A DNA stretch of 7,072 nt from Thermoplasmatota archaeon (GCA_030600725.1 JAUVLN010000109.1:1-7072), one strand, 5' to 3'; shown: positions 1 through 6,739, numbered from the stretch's first letter. The notes: generated from the letters alone by a model not told the origin. A program made the numbers and translations.

Positions 1-400
1 TGATGTCGGCGTATCTCTCCGTCCCCAGAAGCAGCCAGTAGGCGTCGTCGCCGAAGTTGTATATGACCTTCCTGAAATCCTGATACAGGAGAAAGGTGAC
101 ATCCCCTTTGTTGTAGATGTTCTTCGTGGTCTCCTCTGCCCTCTTGAAGAACGGCTTCAACCGCCTCTTCAGCTCGAGAGCGTCCTCCCTGTTCATGTGG
201 ACTACCTTGAAATAGCCGGGGCTGAGATTCCGTTTGAATAGAAGGATCAGGTTGGAGTAGAATGTGCCCTCGACGTAATTGATGCCGTCCTCCTGGATCG
301 CCTGGAATCTATGCGTGGCTGAACGGATAACGTTCTCGGTGCCTGTAATGAGTTGGCAGAGATTGTCGTAGAACGGATTGGAGGTATCCTCGTCAGCCAT
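1..400 (-). CDS. Hypothetical protein, N-terminal part (cut by left edge)
   Basis: An open frame of 133 codons reads leftward from ATG at 400-398 with no stop, and the gene continues beyond base 1. The protein begins MADEDTSNPFYDNL. I do not recognise the family. It has no signal peptide or membrane helix, mixes charged and aromatic residues and looks largely helical. A basic stretch near residues 77-90 (LELKRRLKPFFKRAEE) is followed by the aromatic-rich segment FLLYQDFRKVIYNFGDDAYW. The start is supported by a strong Shine-Dalgarno-like GGGGGGAAGG three bases upstream of the ATG and by codon use (AGG for Arg, ATC/ATA for Ile) like that of the neighbouring genes. It is transcribed divergently from the hydrolase gene at 565 and shares a 164-base intergenic region with it. 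Coding status is fairly sure; function is unknown. Confidence 0.75.
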   Translation of the reverse strand, partial: MADEDTSNPFYDNLCQLITGTENVIRSATHRFQAIQEDGINYVEGTFYSNLILLFKRNLSPGYFKVVHMNREDALELKRRLKPFFKRAEETTKNIYNKGDVTFLLYQDFRKVIYNFGDDAYWLLLGTERYADI

Positions 401-402
401 GT

Positions 403-437
403 CCTTCCCCCCTAATCTTGGGTTCATCGGTAATAAA
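403..437 (-). promoter_or_regulatory. Promoter and ribosome binding site of the leftward gene
   Basis: On the minus strand, TTTATTA (plus-strand 431-437) lies about 26 bases before roughly base 408, and GGGGGGAAGG (plus-strand 403-412) sits just before the ATG at 400. The G-rich run pairs plausibly with the archaeal anti-Shine-Dalgarno CCUCC. The TATA spacing would give a very short leader, so either start selection is slightly further upstream or the purine run plays a lesser role. TATA assignment is by eye only. Confidence 0.4.
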
Positions 438-535
438 GCATTCCCTCTCAACCTCTATTCGGAAGGGGGTGGATCATCAACCTGGGCTCAGCACGGAACC
501 GGTCGACCATGGACGAAGCAGAATGGATAGAGCAG

Positions 536-565
536 TTTATATCCATGATCGTTGGTGGGGCCCCA
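536..565 (+). promoter_or_regulatory. TATA box for a leaderless transcript of the MBL hydrolase
   Basis: TTTATAT at 536-542 is centred about 26 bases before A565, the first base of the favoured ATG. That is the standard archaeal TATA-to-start distance, so the mRNA would begin at or next to the start codon. No clear BRE is visible; the preceding bases (GGATAGAGCAG) are purine-rich. Between TATA and ATG lies GGTGGGG, a weak Shine-Dalgarno look-alike, and a 10-bp palindrome TGGGGCCCCA (556-565) sits across the predicted start site. The rest of 401-564 shows no gene that I would support; it contains an 8-bp palindrome GGTCGACC at 501-508. Confidence 0.5.
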
Positions 566-1530
566 TGGCCGTCGAGGTGCTTCCCGGTATCTTTCATATA
601 GAGGTGCCCCTACCAAAGAACCCACTCCGCTCCGTTAATTCCTACGTTCTGGTCGGCGACGAGAGGAACCTGATCGTAGACACCGGAATGAACAGGGAGG
701 AGTGCCGGGAGGTGCTGGACAAGGGCCTTGCAGAGATCGGCCTGGACCTTTCCAGGACCGACATATTCCTGACCCATTATCATGCGGACCACATGGGACT
801 GGCCCCCCATGTGGCCACAAAAACCTCGAAGATATTCATGAGCAGGGAGGATTCAGCGGTGATATCGGAGAAGGGGTACTGGAGGGAGATGCTGGATTAC
901 GCCCTCCTCAACGGCTTTCCATCGGTTGACCCACAGGAGGCCATCAGGAAACATCCCGGTTACAGATATGGCCCCCTCGGGGAGATGGACATCACACATA
1001 TAGAGGACGGGGACCGCCTGGAAGTTGGAGAGTACAAGCTCAAATGTGTGATCACCCCCGGCCACACGGTGGGCCACAGCTGCCTCTACGAGCCGAAAAG
1101 GAAGATACTATTCTCCGGGGACCACATCCTCGGGGATATCACACCGAACATCTCCCTCTGGTCGGAGAAAGGGGACCCGCTCGGGGATTATCTGGAAAGC
1201 CTGGACAGGGTTGCGGGAATGGATATCAACCTGACGCTACCCGGTCACAGGACCAGGATCCGAAATGTAGGGAAGAGGATCAAGGAGCTGAAGGCACATC
1301 ATAAGGAGAGGGCCCGGGAGATCGAGGTCATACTGGAGGAGGGGGAGATGAACGCTTTCACGGTCGCGTCCGGGATGACCTGGGATATGACATACGATTC
1401 GTTCGATGATTTCCCCATCATGCAGAAGTGGTTCGCACTGGGTGAGGCGATCGCCCATCTCCGCTATCTCGAGACGGGTAATCGGGTTTTCTCGAAGCTG
1501 GTGTCCGGGCAGATAATTTATCGCCTGTGA
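565..1530 (+). CDS. Metallo-beta-lactamase fold hydrolase with C-terminal winged-helix-like region
   Basis: This is a 321-residue cytoplasmic MBL-superfamily enzyme. The two-metal site is complete: HxHxDH at residues 71-76 (THYHADHMG), third-strand His167 in TPGHTVGHS, bridging Asp186 in FSGDHIL and His228 in LPGHR; the IVDTG turn is at 37-41. Residues about 240-321 form a helical tail with the pattern HHKER...WDM...FP.MQKWFALGEAIAHLRYL, as in LACTB2-like and related MBL proteins that carry a winged-helix C-terminus. Known members hydrolyse thioesters, esters or RNA, so the substrate is open. ATG565 is chosen because the MBL fold begins at once (MAVEVLPGIFHIEVPLP) and a TATA box sits 26 bases upstream. 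The frame is open back to a TTG at 418, but that 49-residue extension (rich in H, R, S and D) does not look like part of the domain. ATG523 is a less likely alternative. No truncation is evident. Confidence 0.9.
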   Translation: MAVEVLPGIFHIEVPLPKNPLRSVNSYVLVGDERNLIVDTGMNREECREVLDKGLAEIGLDLSRTDIFLTHYHADHMGLAPHVATKTSKIFMSREDSAVISEKGYWREMLDYALLNGFPSVDPQEAIRKHPGYRYGPLGEMDITHIEDGDRLEVGEYKLKCVITPGHTVGHSCLYEPKRKILFSGDHILGDITPNISLWSEKGDPLGDYLESLDRVAGMDINLTLPGHRTRIRNVGKRIKELKAHHKERAREIEVILEEGEMNAFTVASGMTWDMTYDSFDDFPIMQKWFALGEAIAHLRYLETGNRVFSKLVSGQIIYRL

Positions 1531-1559
1531 ATATTCCAGGTATAACAGAGGGCCATCCT

Positions 1560-1602
1560 TTTATAGAATAGATTTTCATATCATTCCACATTTGGAGTTG
1601 AT
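1560..1602 (+). promoter_or_regulatory. Promoter and ribosome binding site of the surface-protein gene
   Basis: TTTATA at 1560-1565, in a run CCTTTTATAG, predicts transcription from about base 1589. GGAGTTGAT at 1594-1602 matches the extended archaeal Shine-Dalgarno GGAGGTGAT at all but one base. GGAG ends nine bases before the TTG at 1607. This gene would therefore have a short leader with a ribosome binding site, unlike the apparently leaderless neighbours. A second AT-rich box, TTTTCATAT (1573-1581), is a weaker candidate. Confidence 0.45.
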
Positions 1603-1606
1603 ATGA

Positions 1607-4600
1607 TTGAGAACGATCAACGTGATGTTGGTACTGCTCATGCTGATACTTTCTTCCATGGCACTGTACGGTGCCTCGGAAGTGGTCGAAACAAGAGCGT
1701 TGGGGAACACGGATTGGCCCATGTTCAGGGGTGACGAACAACATACCGGTTTGAGCCCCTATTCCACGGAAGGTAACCCGGGCAGGTTGAACTGGAGCTT
1801 CAACACGGGGGGAAGGGTCCGGACCTCACCCGTTATCGATGCTGATGGGAACCTCTTTTTCTCATCGGACGACGGTTTCTTCTACTCCATCGATCCGGAT
1901 GGGAACCTGAGGTGGAGATACAATATCGGCAACTTCAAGGGGTCGGGTGTCAACGATCTGTATGATTCGACCCCGCTTCTGGACTCCGATGGGAACGTCT
2001 ACGTCGGTTCCGACAGCAGTTTTCTGTACTCTTTCACCAATTCCGGTGCAAGTCGATGGAGCACACCTGTAGATGCGATGGGGGAGCTCAGGTCCTCACC
2101 GGTCATGGATGAGAACGGTATCATCTATATCGGCTCCCAGGAACAGAGGGGAAGTGGAAGCATGTACGCATACTATTCGAGCAACGGGACCCTCCTATGG
2201 AGATACAGGGTCCAGGCCGATTTTGTGATCTCCTCCCCCGCCCTCGATCTGGATGGGAACGTGGTCTTTGGAACATCGGGGTACTCGCTTGTCTGCCTCT
2301 ATCCGAACGGGACGCTCAACTGGGAGAAGAGCATGAAAGGATCGATCGTATCCTCCCCATCGATCGACCCATCCGGAAACATCTACGTCGGAAGTTACTC
2401 CCCCCAGGGGGCGCTGGGGGTCCTCTGGTCCCACGGCAGCTCCGGCACGCACAGATGGTCATGTTCGAATTTCCTTGATGTGATATACTCCTCCCCCGCC
2501 ATTGGGCCGGATGGGACCATCTACATAGGATGTGATGACAAAGCCCTCTACGCGATCAAGGGCACTGACGGGACCTTCAAGTGGGCGTACCACACCAAAG
2601 GTAAGATAATATCCTCTCCCGCCGTTGATTCCGATGGGGTCATATACGTTGGAAGCGAGGATAAATGCCTCTATTCCATCGATCCGGACGGGAACCTCAG
2701 ATGGAAATACACTACCGGGGGGATGATCCACTCCTCCCCTTCCATAGGATCCGACGGGAGGGTCTACGTCGGCTCGGACGACGGCAACCTCTATTCTTTC
2801 TTCAAGGGAGCACCCGATGCCCCCTGTGGTTTCCTTGCCTCGGGAGGCGACTCCCATGTCAACCTGACCTGGCAGGCACCAATAGAGGACGGAGGCTCCC
2901 CGGTGACTGGATACAACATCTACCGGGCCGGGGAAGGTGGCGTTCCGGAGAGGATACTGTCGGACCATTCAGGTCTATCCTACATGGACGAAACGGCCGA
3001 GAATGGCATCACCTACGATTACCGCCTTTCCGCAGTGAATCTCCTGGGCGAATCGAACATGACCGCTCCCTTGACCGTCACACCGATGAGGGCTCCCGAT
3101 CCCGTCACAGACATATCGATAAGGAACGGGTCGGGCTTCGTTGAGCTCTCATGGGAGCTTCCGCTCGATGATGGTGGTTCGCCCCTGACCGAGATAGTTA
3201 TACTCAGGGGAGGCGATCCCGCCTCACTGGAGGAGATCGCATGGATCGATCCTGTCCTGACCTCATATAACGATACAGATGTGATCAATGGTGATACGTA
3301 CCACTATCGCATCTTCCTGGAGAATATCAAGGGCAGCTCTACTGGAAGCCAGATCCTGTCCGGTCTACCCATGGGGGTGCCGACTGCTCCGTTGGATCTT
3401 GTGGCATCCACCTTCGATGGGTTCGTGCTCCTCTCGTGGGATGAGCCTGCCAGCGTGAAGGGTTCCCCGTTGATAGGGTACCGGGTATTCTGTGGCCCGA
3501 CCGAGGGCTCCGAGGTCCTGTTGAACGGGACCATCGAGACAGAATTCAATCATTCGGATGCTGAAAACGGGGTGGAGCACCATTATTTTGTGGTGGCCGT
3601 GAACGGTGTGGGAGCGTCGCCCCCATCCGGGAGAGTTATGGTAACGCCTCTCGGCGTCCCTTCGTCCCCCAGGGATATCCTTGCGATACAGGTGGATGGA
3701 GAGGTTTACATTACATGGAACGGGCCGGAGGACGATGGGGGAAGCCCGATCTCCTCCTTTAGGATATTCCGGTCGGTGAATGGTGGGGAGTTTGAACTGA
3801 TGGTATCCGTCCCTGCGGACCTGGAGCTGGAATATACCGACGCCGGGGTGAGCGATCCCAATACCTACGGATACAGGATCCACGCGGTGAACTCGGTCGG
3901 GCAGTCGCATAACTTCGTTGAGACCTCGATCCTGGTCAGGGGGGTTCCAGGCGCACCGGTCAACCTGTCGGCGGTATCGGGGGACGGTTACGTTCTTCTC
4001 ACGTGGGAGGGGCCGGATTACGATGGACTATCTCCGATAACATCCTTTGCGATCTGGCGCGAGGACGATGCGGCGCCCTTTTCCATCGCCGAGGTTGGGC
4101 CGGGCATGTTAGAATACAATGATACCACGGCCTTCAACGGTGAGACCTATCAATATTTCGTGTTGGCCTGGAATGAGATAGGGGAGTCAGGAAGGAGCGA
4201 AAAGGTCCAGGGAATGCCCATGAAGGTCATCGTTCCTCCTTCACCTCCGAAAGGCCTCACGGCAGCCCTGGACGGAGATGCGATAGATCTGACATGGGAG
4301 GGGGTGGATGATGACGGTGGTGATGATGTAAAAGCATACAACATCTACCGGAGGATCAACGAGAACACCTCGGAACTCCTCAGAGTGTTCACATCCTCAA
4401 TATTCTACTATACCGATACGGATGTAATGCCCGGGAACACCTATTATTATCATCTAACAGCGGAGAACTCCGCCGGCGAATCGGCCCCCTCCGATGAGGT
4501 GTCCGTTGTGATCGGGAAAGGAGAGGACCCCCCTCCCACGGATAACAGGCCGGGAGAGAAGGGCGAAGAGGATGACAACACGATGATCTTCATAGCTGCA

Positions 4601-5020
4601 GCGGTGGTCATCGCCGTTATAATCACGGCCCTGGTCGTCGCATTCCTCATTCTGCGGAAGAAACCCTCCTCGTCGCCGCCGGCCGAACCCGTGATGGAGC
4701 AGCCTTTGGCTCTCCGGACCGCACCATATCAGGAAGCGCTTGCCTTCAATGAGGCTCAACAGTTACCGTCAGCTCAGCAGGGTATCTATGGGGGGATCGA
4801 GCCTGCAGTGGTAACGGAGCAGATGGGTGCCCCTGTGGAACAGGGGGCCGTTCCCATTGAACCGGAGGCGACCCCCCTTTCCCCGGAGGGCGGTTTAGAT
4901 CAAGGTGAGCCCGATGTTGAAGCTCCAACGGATGTGCCCCCTTCCGAGGGGGCCCCCGCAGGAGCGGGCACGGGTGATCCGGAGACCGTGATGGATACGC
5001 CCACTGAAAACCATTGCTGA
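1607..5020 (+). CDS. Secreted, membrane-anchored PQQ-type beta-propeller / six-FN3 surface protein
   Basis: The 1137-residue product is read as an extracellular binding or adhesion protein. Residues 1-23 form a signal peptide (MRTINVMLVLLMLILSSMAL). WPMFRGDEQHTG (37-48) is the usual entry motif of PQQ-like propeller proteins. Eight blades follow (about 72-398), each with SSPxxDxDGNxYVGS, then LYS, then GxxRWxY. Six FN3 domains follow at about 402-493, 496-588, 591-681, 684-778, 780-871 and 877-969, most with W.xPxxDGGSPxxxYxIYR. A charged Pro/Glu linker leads to one membrane helix (992-1016) stopped by RKK, then an acidic, Pro-rich cytoplasmic tail to 1137. At least ten N-x-S/T sequons suggest glycosylation. 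Nothing indicates bound PQQ or dehydrogenase activity. The frame opens at TTG1607 directly after an in-frame TGA; in-frame GTG1622 and ATG1625 are alternatives, but TTG gives the signal peptide its basic N-terminus and fits the Shine-Dalgarno. The ligand is unknown. Confidence 0.88.
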   Translation: MRTINVMLVLLMLILSSMALYGASEVVETRALGNTDWPMFRGDEQHTGLSPYSTEGNPGRLNWSFNTGGRVRTSPVIDADGNLFFSSDDGFFYSIDPDGNLRWRYNIGNFKGSGVNDLYDSTPLLDSDGNVYVGSDSSFLYSFTNSGASRWSTPVDAMGELRSSPVMDENGIIYIGSQEQRGSGSMYAYYSSNGTLLWRYRVQADFVISSPALDLDGNVVFGTSGYSLVCLYPNGTLNWEKSMKGSIVSSPSIDPSGNIYVGSYSPQGALGVLWSHGSSGTHRWSCSNFLDVIYSSPAIGPDGTIYIGCDDKALYAIKGTDGTFKWAYHTKGKIISSPAVDSDGVIYVGSEDKCLYSIDPDGNLRWKYTTGGMIHSSPSIGSDGRVYVGSDDGNLYSFFKGAPDAPCGFLASGGDSHVNLTWQAPIEDGGSPVTGYNIYRAGEGGVPERILSDHSGLSYMDETAENGITYDYRLSAVNLLGESNMTAPLTVTPMRAPDPVTDISIRNGSGFVELSWELPLDDGGSPLTEIVILRGGDPASLEEIAWIDPVLTSYNDTDVINGDTYHYRIFLENIKGSSTGSQILSGLPMGVPTAPLDLVASTFDGFVLLSWDEPASVKGSPLIGYRVFCGPTEGSEVLLNGTIETEFNHSDAENGVEHHYFVVAVNGVGASPPSGRVMVTPLGVPSSPRDILAIQVDGEVYITWNGPEDDGGSPISSFRIFRSVNGGEFELMVSVPADLELEYTDAGVSDPNTYGYRIHAVNSVGQSHNFVETSILVRGVPGAPVNLSAVSGDGYVLLTWEGPDYDGLSPITSFAIWREDDAAPFSIAEVGPGMLEYNDTTAFNGETYQYFVLAWNEIGESGRSEKVQGMPMKVIVPPSPPKGLTAALDGDAIDLTWEGVDDDGGDDVKAYNIYRRINENTSELLRVFTSSIFYYTDTDVMPGNTYYYHLTAENSAGESAPSDEVSVVIGKGEDPPPTDNRPGEKGEEDDNTMIFIAAAVVIAVIITALVVAFLILRKKPSSSPPAEPVMEQPLALRTAPYQEALAFNEAQQLPSAQQGIYGGIEPAVVTEQMGAPVEQGAVPIEPEATPLSPEGGLDQGEPDVEAPTDVPPSEGAPAGAGTGDPETVMDTPTENHC
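1823..2800 (+). repeat. Eight tandem propeller-blade repeats within the surface protein
   Basis: Eight degenerate coding repeats of roughly 100-130 bases encode one blade each (SSP at residues 73, 121, 164, 210, 250, 296, 337 and 377; the first two read TSP and STP). The commonest nucleotide core resembles GATGGGAACNTCTACGTCGG. LNWSF at residues 61-65 before the first repeat could supply the closing strand of the last blade. Blade 3 and blade 5 carry short insertions (SQEQRGSGS and SYSPQGALG) in the same loop. DxDGN loops in most blades resemble calcium-binding loops, though metal binding is only a possibility. Confidence 0.8.
2813..4513 (+). repeat. Six tandem fibronectin type III domains
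   Basis: Six repeats of about 280 bases encode FN3 domains, recognised by the B-strand Trp (LTWQAP, LSWELP, LSWDEP, ITWNGP, LTWEGP, LTWEGV), the C-strand IYR-like motif and the closing Y.Y.L.A.N..G.S pattern. Domains 1, 2 and 4 keep DGGSP. Domain 3 has VKGSP, domain 5 has DGLSP and domain 6 has DGGDD, so the outer repeats have diverged. They probably act as a stalk between propeller and membrane. Confidence 0.85.
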
Positions 5021-5106
5021 ATAAATGAAAGATGAATCCAATAATATCATCAATCAACACCACCGAACATCTCTCCAAAGAGGGATTTCCGTATTTCACT
5101 TCCACC

Positions 5107-5162
5107 TTCGAGGAGGCCCTCGAAAGTAATTCCGGCTTTTCCAAGAATATTATTTATTTTTT
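5107..5162 (+). terminator. Terminator-like hairpin plus T-rich tract after the surface-protein gene
   Basis: TTCGAGG (5107-5113) and CCTCGAA (5118-5124) form a seven-pair stem with loop AGGC. About 25 bases later comes a T-rich tract ending in six Ts (5150-5162). Archaeal termination depends mainly on the T tract; the gap makes a bacterial-type intrinsic terminator less likely. It lies 87-142 bases past the stop of the surface-protein gene. Confidence 0.4.
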
Positions 5163-5229
5163 CACGGCATCCTTGCAGCCCCCTGATCCTGTTGTATCAA
5201 TGTTTACATCCCCGATTTCCAGTGTGTAA

Positions 5230-5256
5230 AAAAAAACTATAAGTTATAATTTTTTT
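5230..5256. repeat. 27-bp AT palindrome in the intergenic region
   Basis: Centred on G5243, the sequence is palindromic for 13 bases on either side with one mismatch (C5237 against A5249): an A run, TATAA, G, TTATA, AT and a T run. It lies 80-106 bases before the start of the wHTH-TPR gene. It could be an operator, an architectural-protein site or a bidirectional T-rich terminator. The remainder of 5021-5335 holds promoters (separate entries) and no gene that I would support. Confidence 0.5.
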
Positions 5257-5262
5257 CAGTCA

Positions 5263-5270
5263 TATAAATA
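5263..5270 (+). promoter_or_regulatory. Distal TATA box upstream of the wHTH-TPR gene
   Basis: TATAAATA is a near-consensus archaeal TATA box and would start RNA near base 5292, giving a leader of about 44 bases. It abuts the AT palindrome (5230-5256). The preceding bases are T-rich and do not look like a BRE, so it is weaker than the proximal promoter despite its good core. Confidence 0.35.
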
Positions 5271-5295
5271 CGGTTTTCACGCCGTTCCACCAATT

Positions 5296-5336
5296 AAGGA
5301 AAAACAATATAATACATGAAGTTGATTTTAATATCG
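5296..5336 (+). promoter_or_regulatory. BRE-TATA promoter for a leaderless wHTH-TPR transcript
   Basis: AAGGAAAAA (5296-5304) is a purine-rich BRE-like element directly followed by AATATAAT (5306-5313). The box is centred about 26 bases before G5336, the GTG start, which predicts a leaderless mRNA. There is no Shine-Dalgarno site at a usable distance from the GTG, which supports this reading. Confidence 0.55.
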
Positions 5337-6697
5337 TGAAATTCAACAAGGAATCGTTGGTCCTTTATTCCGCACACCTGGCCGTGGGAGGGGACCGAAG
5401 GCTGAGAAGAAGCCAGGTTGCAAGAAGAATGGCCATCAGGGATTCCACCTACAACCTGTACCTGTCCAAGCTCTCATCATCCGGGCTCATCAGCAGGAGA
5501 AGGAGAAAGCAACACGGCGATGAGTTCTATCAGATCGACCTCACAGATGGTGGTGAAAAGAGGGTAAGAGAGATCCTCGGGAGTATAGAGAACTTCAACT
5601 TCACCCCGGAGCGTCACAACATAGACCGCGTCGTCGCTCTCAAGATGGTCCTGGGCCAGCTGAAGCATCCGCTGGACAAGATCCACCTTCTTTCATTGTA
5701 CTGTAAACAGTCGTACTTCAACCTGCCCAAGGTCATGGATGCCATGGGCGCATCGCATGATGAGACCAATATCGTCAACGTCCTGAACCGGTTCGACGTG
5801 GAGGAGAACAGGGGCAATGGGGAGTTCTTCACTGATGTATATGCCAGGTGCAGCCTGTACGGAGACAACAGACGGGACGATTTCAACTTCGAGAACGCGG
5901 GGAACAGTGATATAGACAGCCTCCTGTTCCTGGCGGAATCGGAGAGGAAGCACGGGGAGGTCCAGAGGGCGCAGGACGACTACAGGATGATCCTGGGATC
6001 CTGCAGGAACCTGTCGCACCATCAGTGGTTCATCGCCTCGATCCATGTGGGGTTCATCGAACATCTCAAGGGCGATTCGGAGAAGGCCCTCTCGATATTT
6101 GACAACATAGGGAAAGAGACAAAGGAGAGGGTATATCTCGCATATATTAAAGGGGTAAAGGCCTTCATATATTCACAGATGGAGGAGTACGAGAAGGCAA
6201 GGGAGCTGTTCAATTCAAGCATCCGCTCGTTCAGGAGGCTGGATCAGAACCTTCTACTGGCCCTGGCCCTGAACAACAGGGGGATCCTGCTGTTCAAGAT
6301 GGGGCTGTTCGACAAGGCCAGGAACAACTGGAACCAGGCACTGAGGATCGCCAGGTCCCTACCATCCAGGAACATCGAGGGGATGGCGCTTGTCAACCTT
6401 GCGGACCTGGAGATGAAGGCGGGGAGGTTGAAGAAGGCAGAGAACATGCTCGACAAGGCTCGGGGGATATTCTGGGAGATAGGCGATTTCGAGAAGATAT
6501 CCTGCCTATATTTTAACCATGCGCTCCTGTCGCTGGAGGGGGGGGATCTGGAGATGATGGGAAAACACCTGAGGAACTCCGAGGAGATCGCGTATCCGCT
6601 CCCCTCGTTCTACGAGAGGATGGAGAGGAGGAAGGAGATCACATGCCGGGGCAAGGAGAAAGGGATCAAAAATATCAGCACCTATTTAAATGATTGA
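5336..6697 (+). CDS. Winged-helix DNA-binding protein with C-terminal TPR repeats (putative regulator)
   Basis: The 453-residue soluble protein reads as a transcription regulator with a TPR sensor or scaffold. Residues about 5-85 form a winged helix: the HTH is near 23-50 (RRSQVARRM...STYNLYLSKLSSSGLIS), followed by a basic RRRRK hinge at 54-58 and a wing with YQIDLTDGGEKRV. Residues about 90-190 are a mostly helical segment that I cannot assign. TPR-like helix pairs follow at about 191-225, 231-262, 265-299, 305-340, 346-380 and 386-418; the clearest is NRGILLFKMGLFDKARNNWNQALRIA. The layout recalls MalT- or Rgg-like regulators in which TPRs bind a ligand or protein partner, but no ATPase domain is present. 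The start is GTG5336, placed by the promoter 26 bases upstream. Arg is mostly AGG, as in the neighbours. The target is unknown; the flanking genes for surface and secreted proteins are the natural candidates. Confidence 0.82.
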   Translation: MKFNKESLVLYSAHLAVGGDRRLRRSQVARRMAIRDSTYNLYLSKLSSSGLISRRRRKQHGDEFYQIDLTDGGEKRVREILGSIENFNFTPERHNIDRVVALKMVLGQLKHPLDKIHLLSLYCKQSYFNLPKVMDAMGASHDETNIVNVLNRFDVEENRGNGEFFTDVYARCSLYGDNRRDDFNFENAGNSDIDSLLFLAESERKHGEVQRAQDDYRMILGSCRNLSHHQWFIASIHVGFIEHLKGDSEKALSIFDNIGKETKERVYLAYIKGVKAFIYSQMEEYEKARELFNSSIRSFRRLDQNLLLALALNNRGILLFKMGLFDKARNNWNQALRIARSLPSRNIEGMALVNLADLEMKAGRLKKAENMLDKARGIFWEIGDFEKISCLYFNHALLSLEGGDLEMMGKHLRNSEEIAYPLPSFYERMERRKEITCRGKEKGIKNISTYLND

Positions 6698-6723
6698 AAA
6701 AAATTATAATTTGAACCAAATGG

Positions 6724-6730
6724 TTATTAT
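6724..6730 (+). promoter_or_regulatory. Possible TATA box of the last gene
   Basis: TTATTAT is centred about 27 bases before ATG6754, the spacing expected for a leaderless transcript, but it is a poor TATA core. A better AT core, AATTATAAT (6702-6710), lies 20 bases further upstream and would instead give a leader of about 22 bases. The choice decides whether the adjacent inverted repeat appears in the RNA. Confidence 0.3.
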
Positions 6731-6739
6731 CATTTGACC

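Noticed and set aside
418..564. N-terminal extension of the hydrolase frame from TTG418
   Set aside because: The 49 extra residues do not resemble the MBL fold, the region holds the promoters of two divergent genes, and a TATA box lies 26 bases before ATG565.
1715..2800. True quinoprotein (PQQ) dehydrogenase
   Set aside because: Only the structural blade repeat is present; I see no adjacent-Cys disulfide, heme CxxCH or known PQQ-contact motif, and fusion to FN3 domains points to a binding role.
3365..3910. 181-codon antisense ORF inside the FN3 region (also 2459-2968 and 4746-5144)
   Set aside because: These are shadows of a strongly coding repetitive gene, with His/Pro/Arg-rich products lacking any domain signature.
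1823..4513. Tandem DNA repeat or CRISPR-like array
   Set aside because: The repeats are degenerate at DNA level, in frame, and explained by propeller blades and FN3 domains.
5032..5229. 65-codon plus-strand ORF after the surface-protein gene
   Set aside because: It overlaps the terminator-like hairpin and T tract, has no Shine-Dalgarno or suitable TATA, and its product is compositionally unremarkable with no recognisable motif.
6714..6736. Small inverted repeats AACC/GGTT and CAAATG/CATTTG between the last two genes
   Set aside because: Arms of four to six bases in AT-rich DNA are expected by chance, and no T tract follows to support a terminator.
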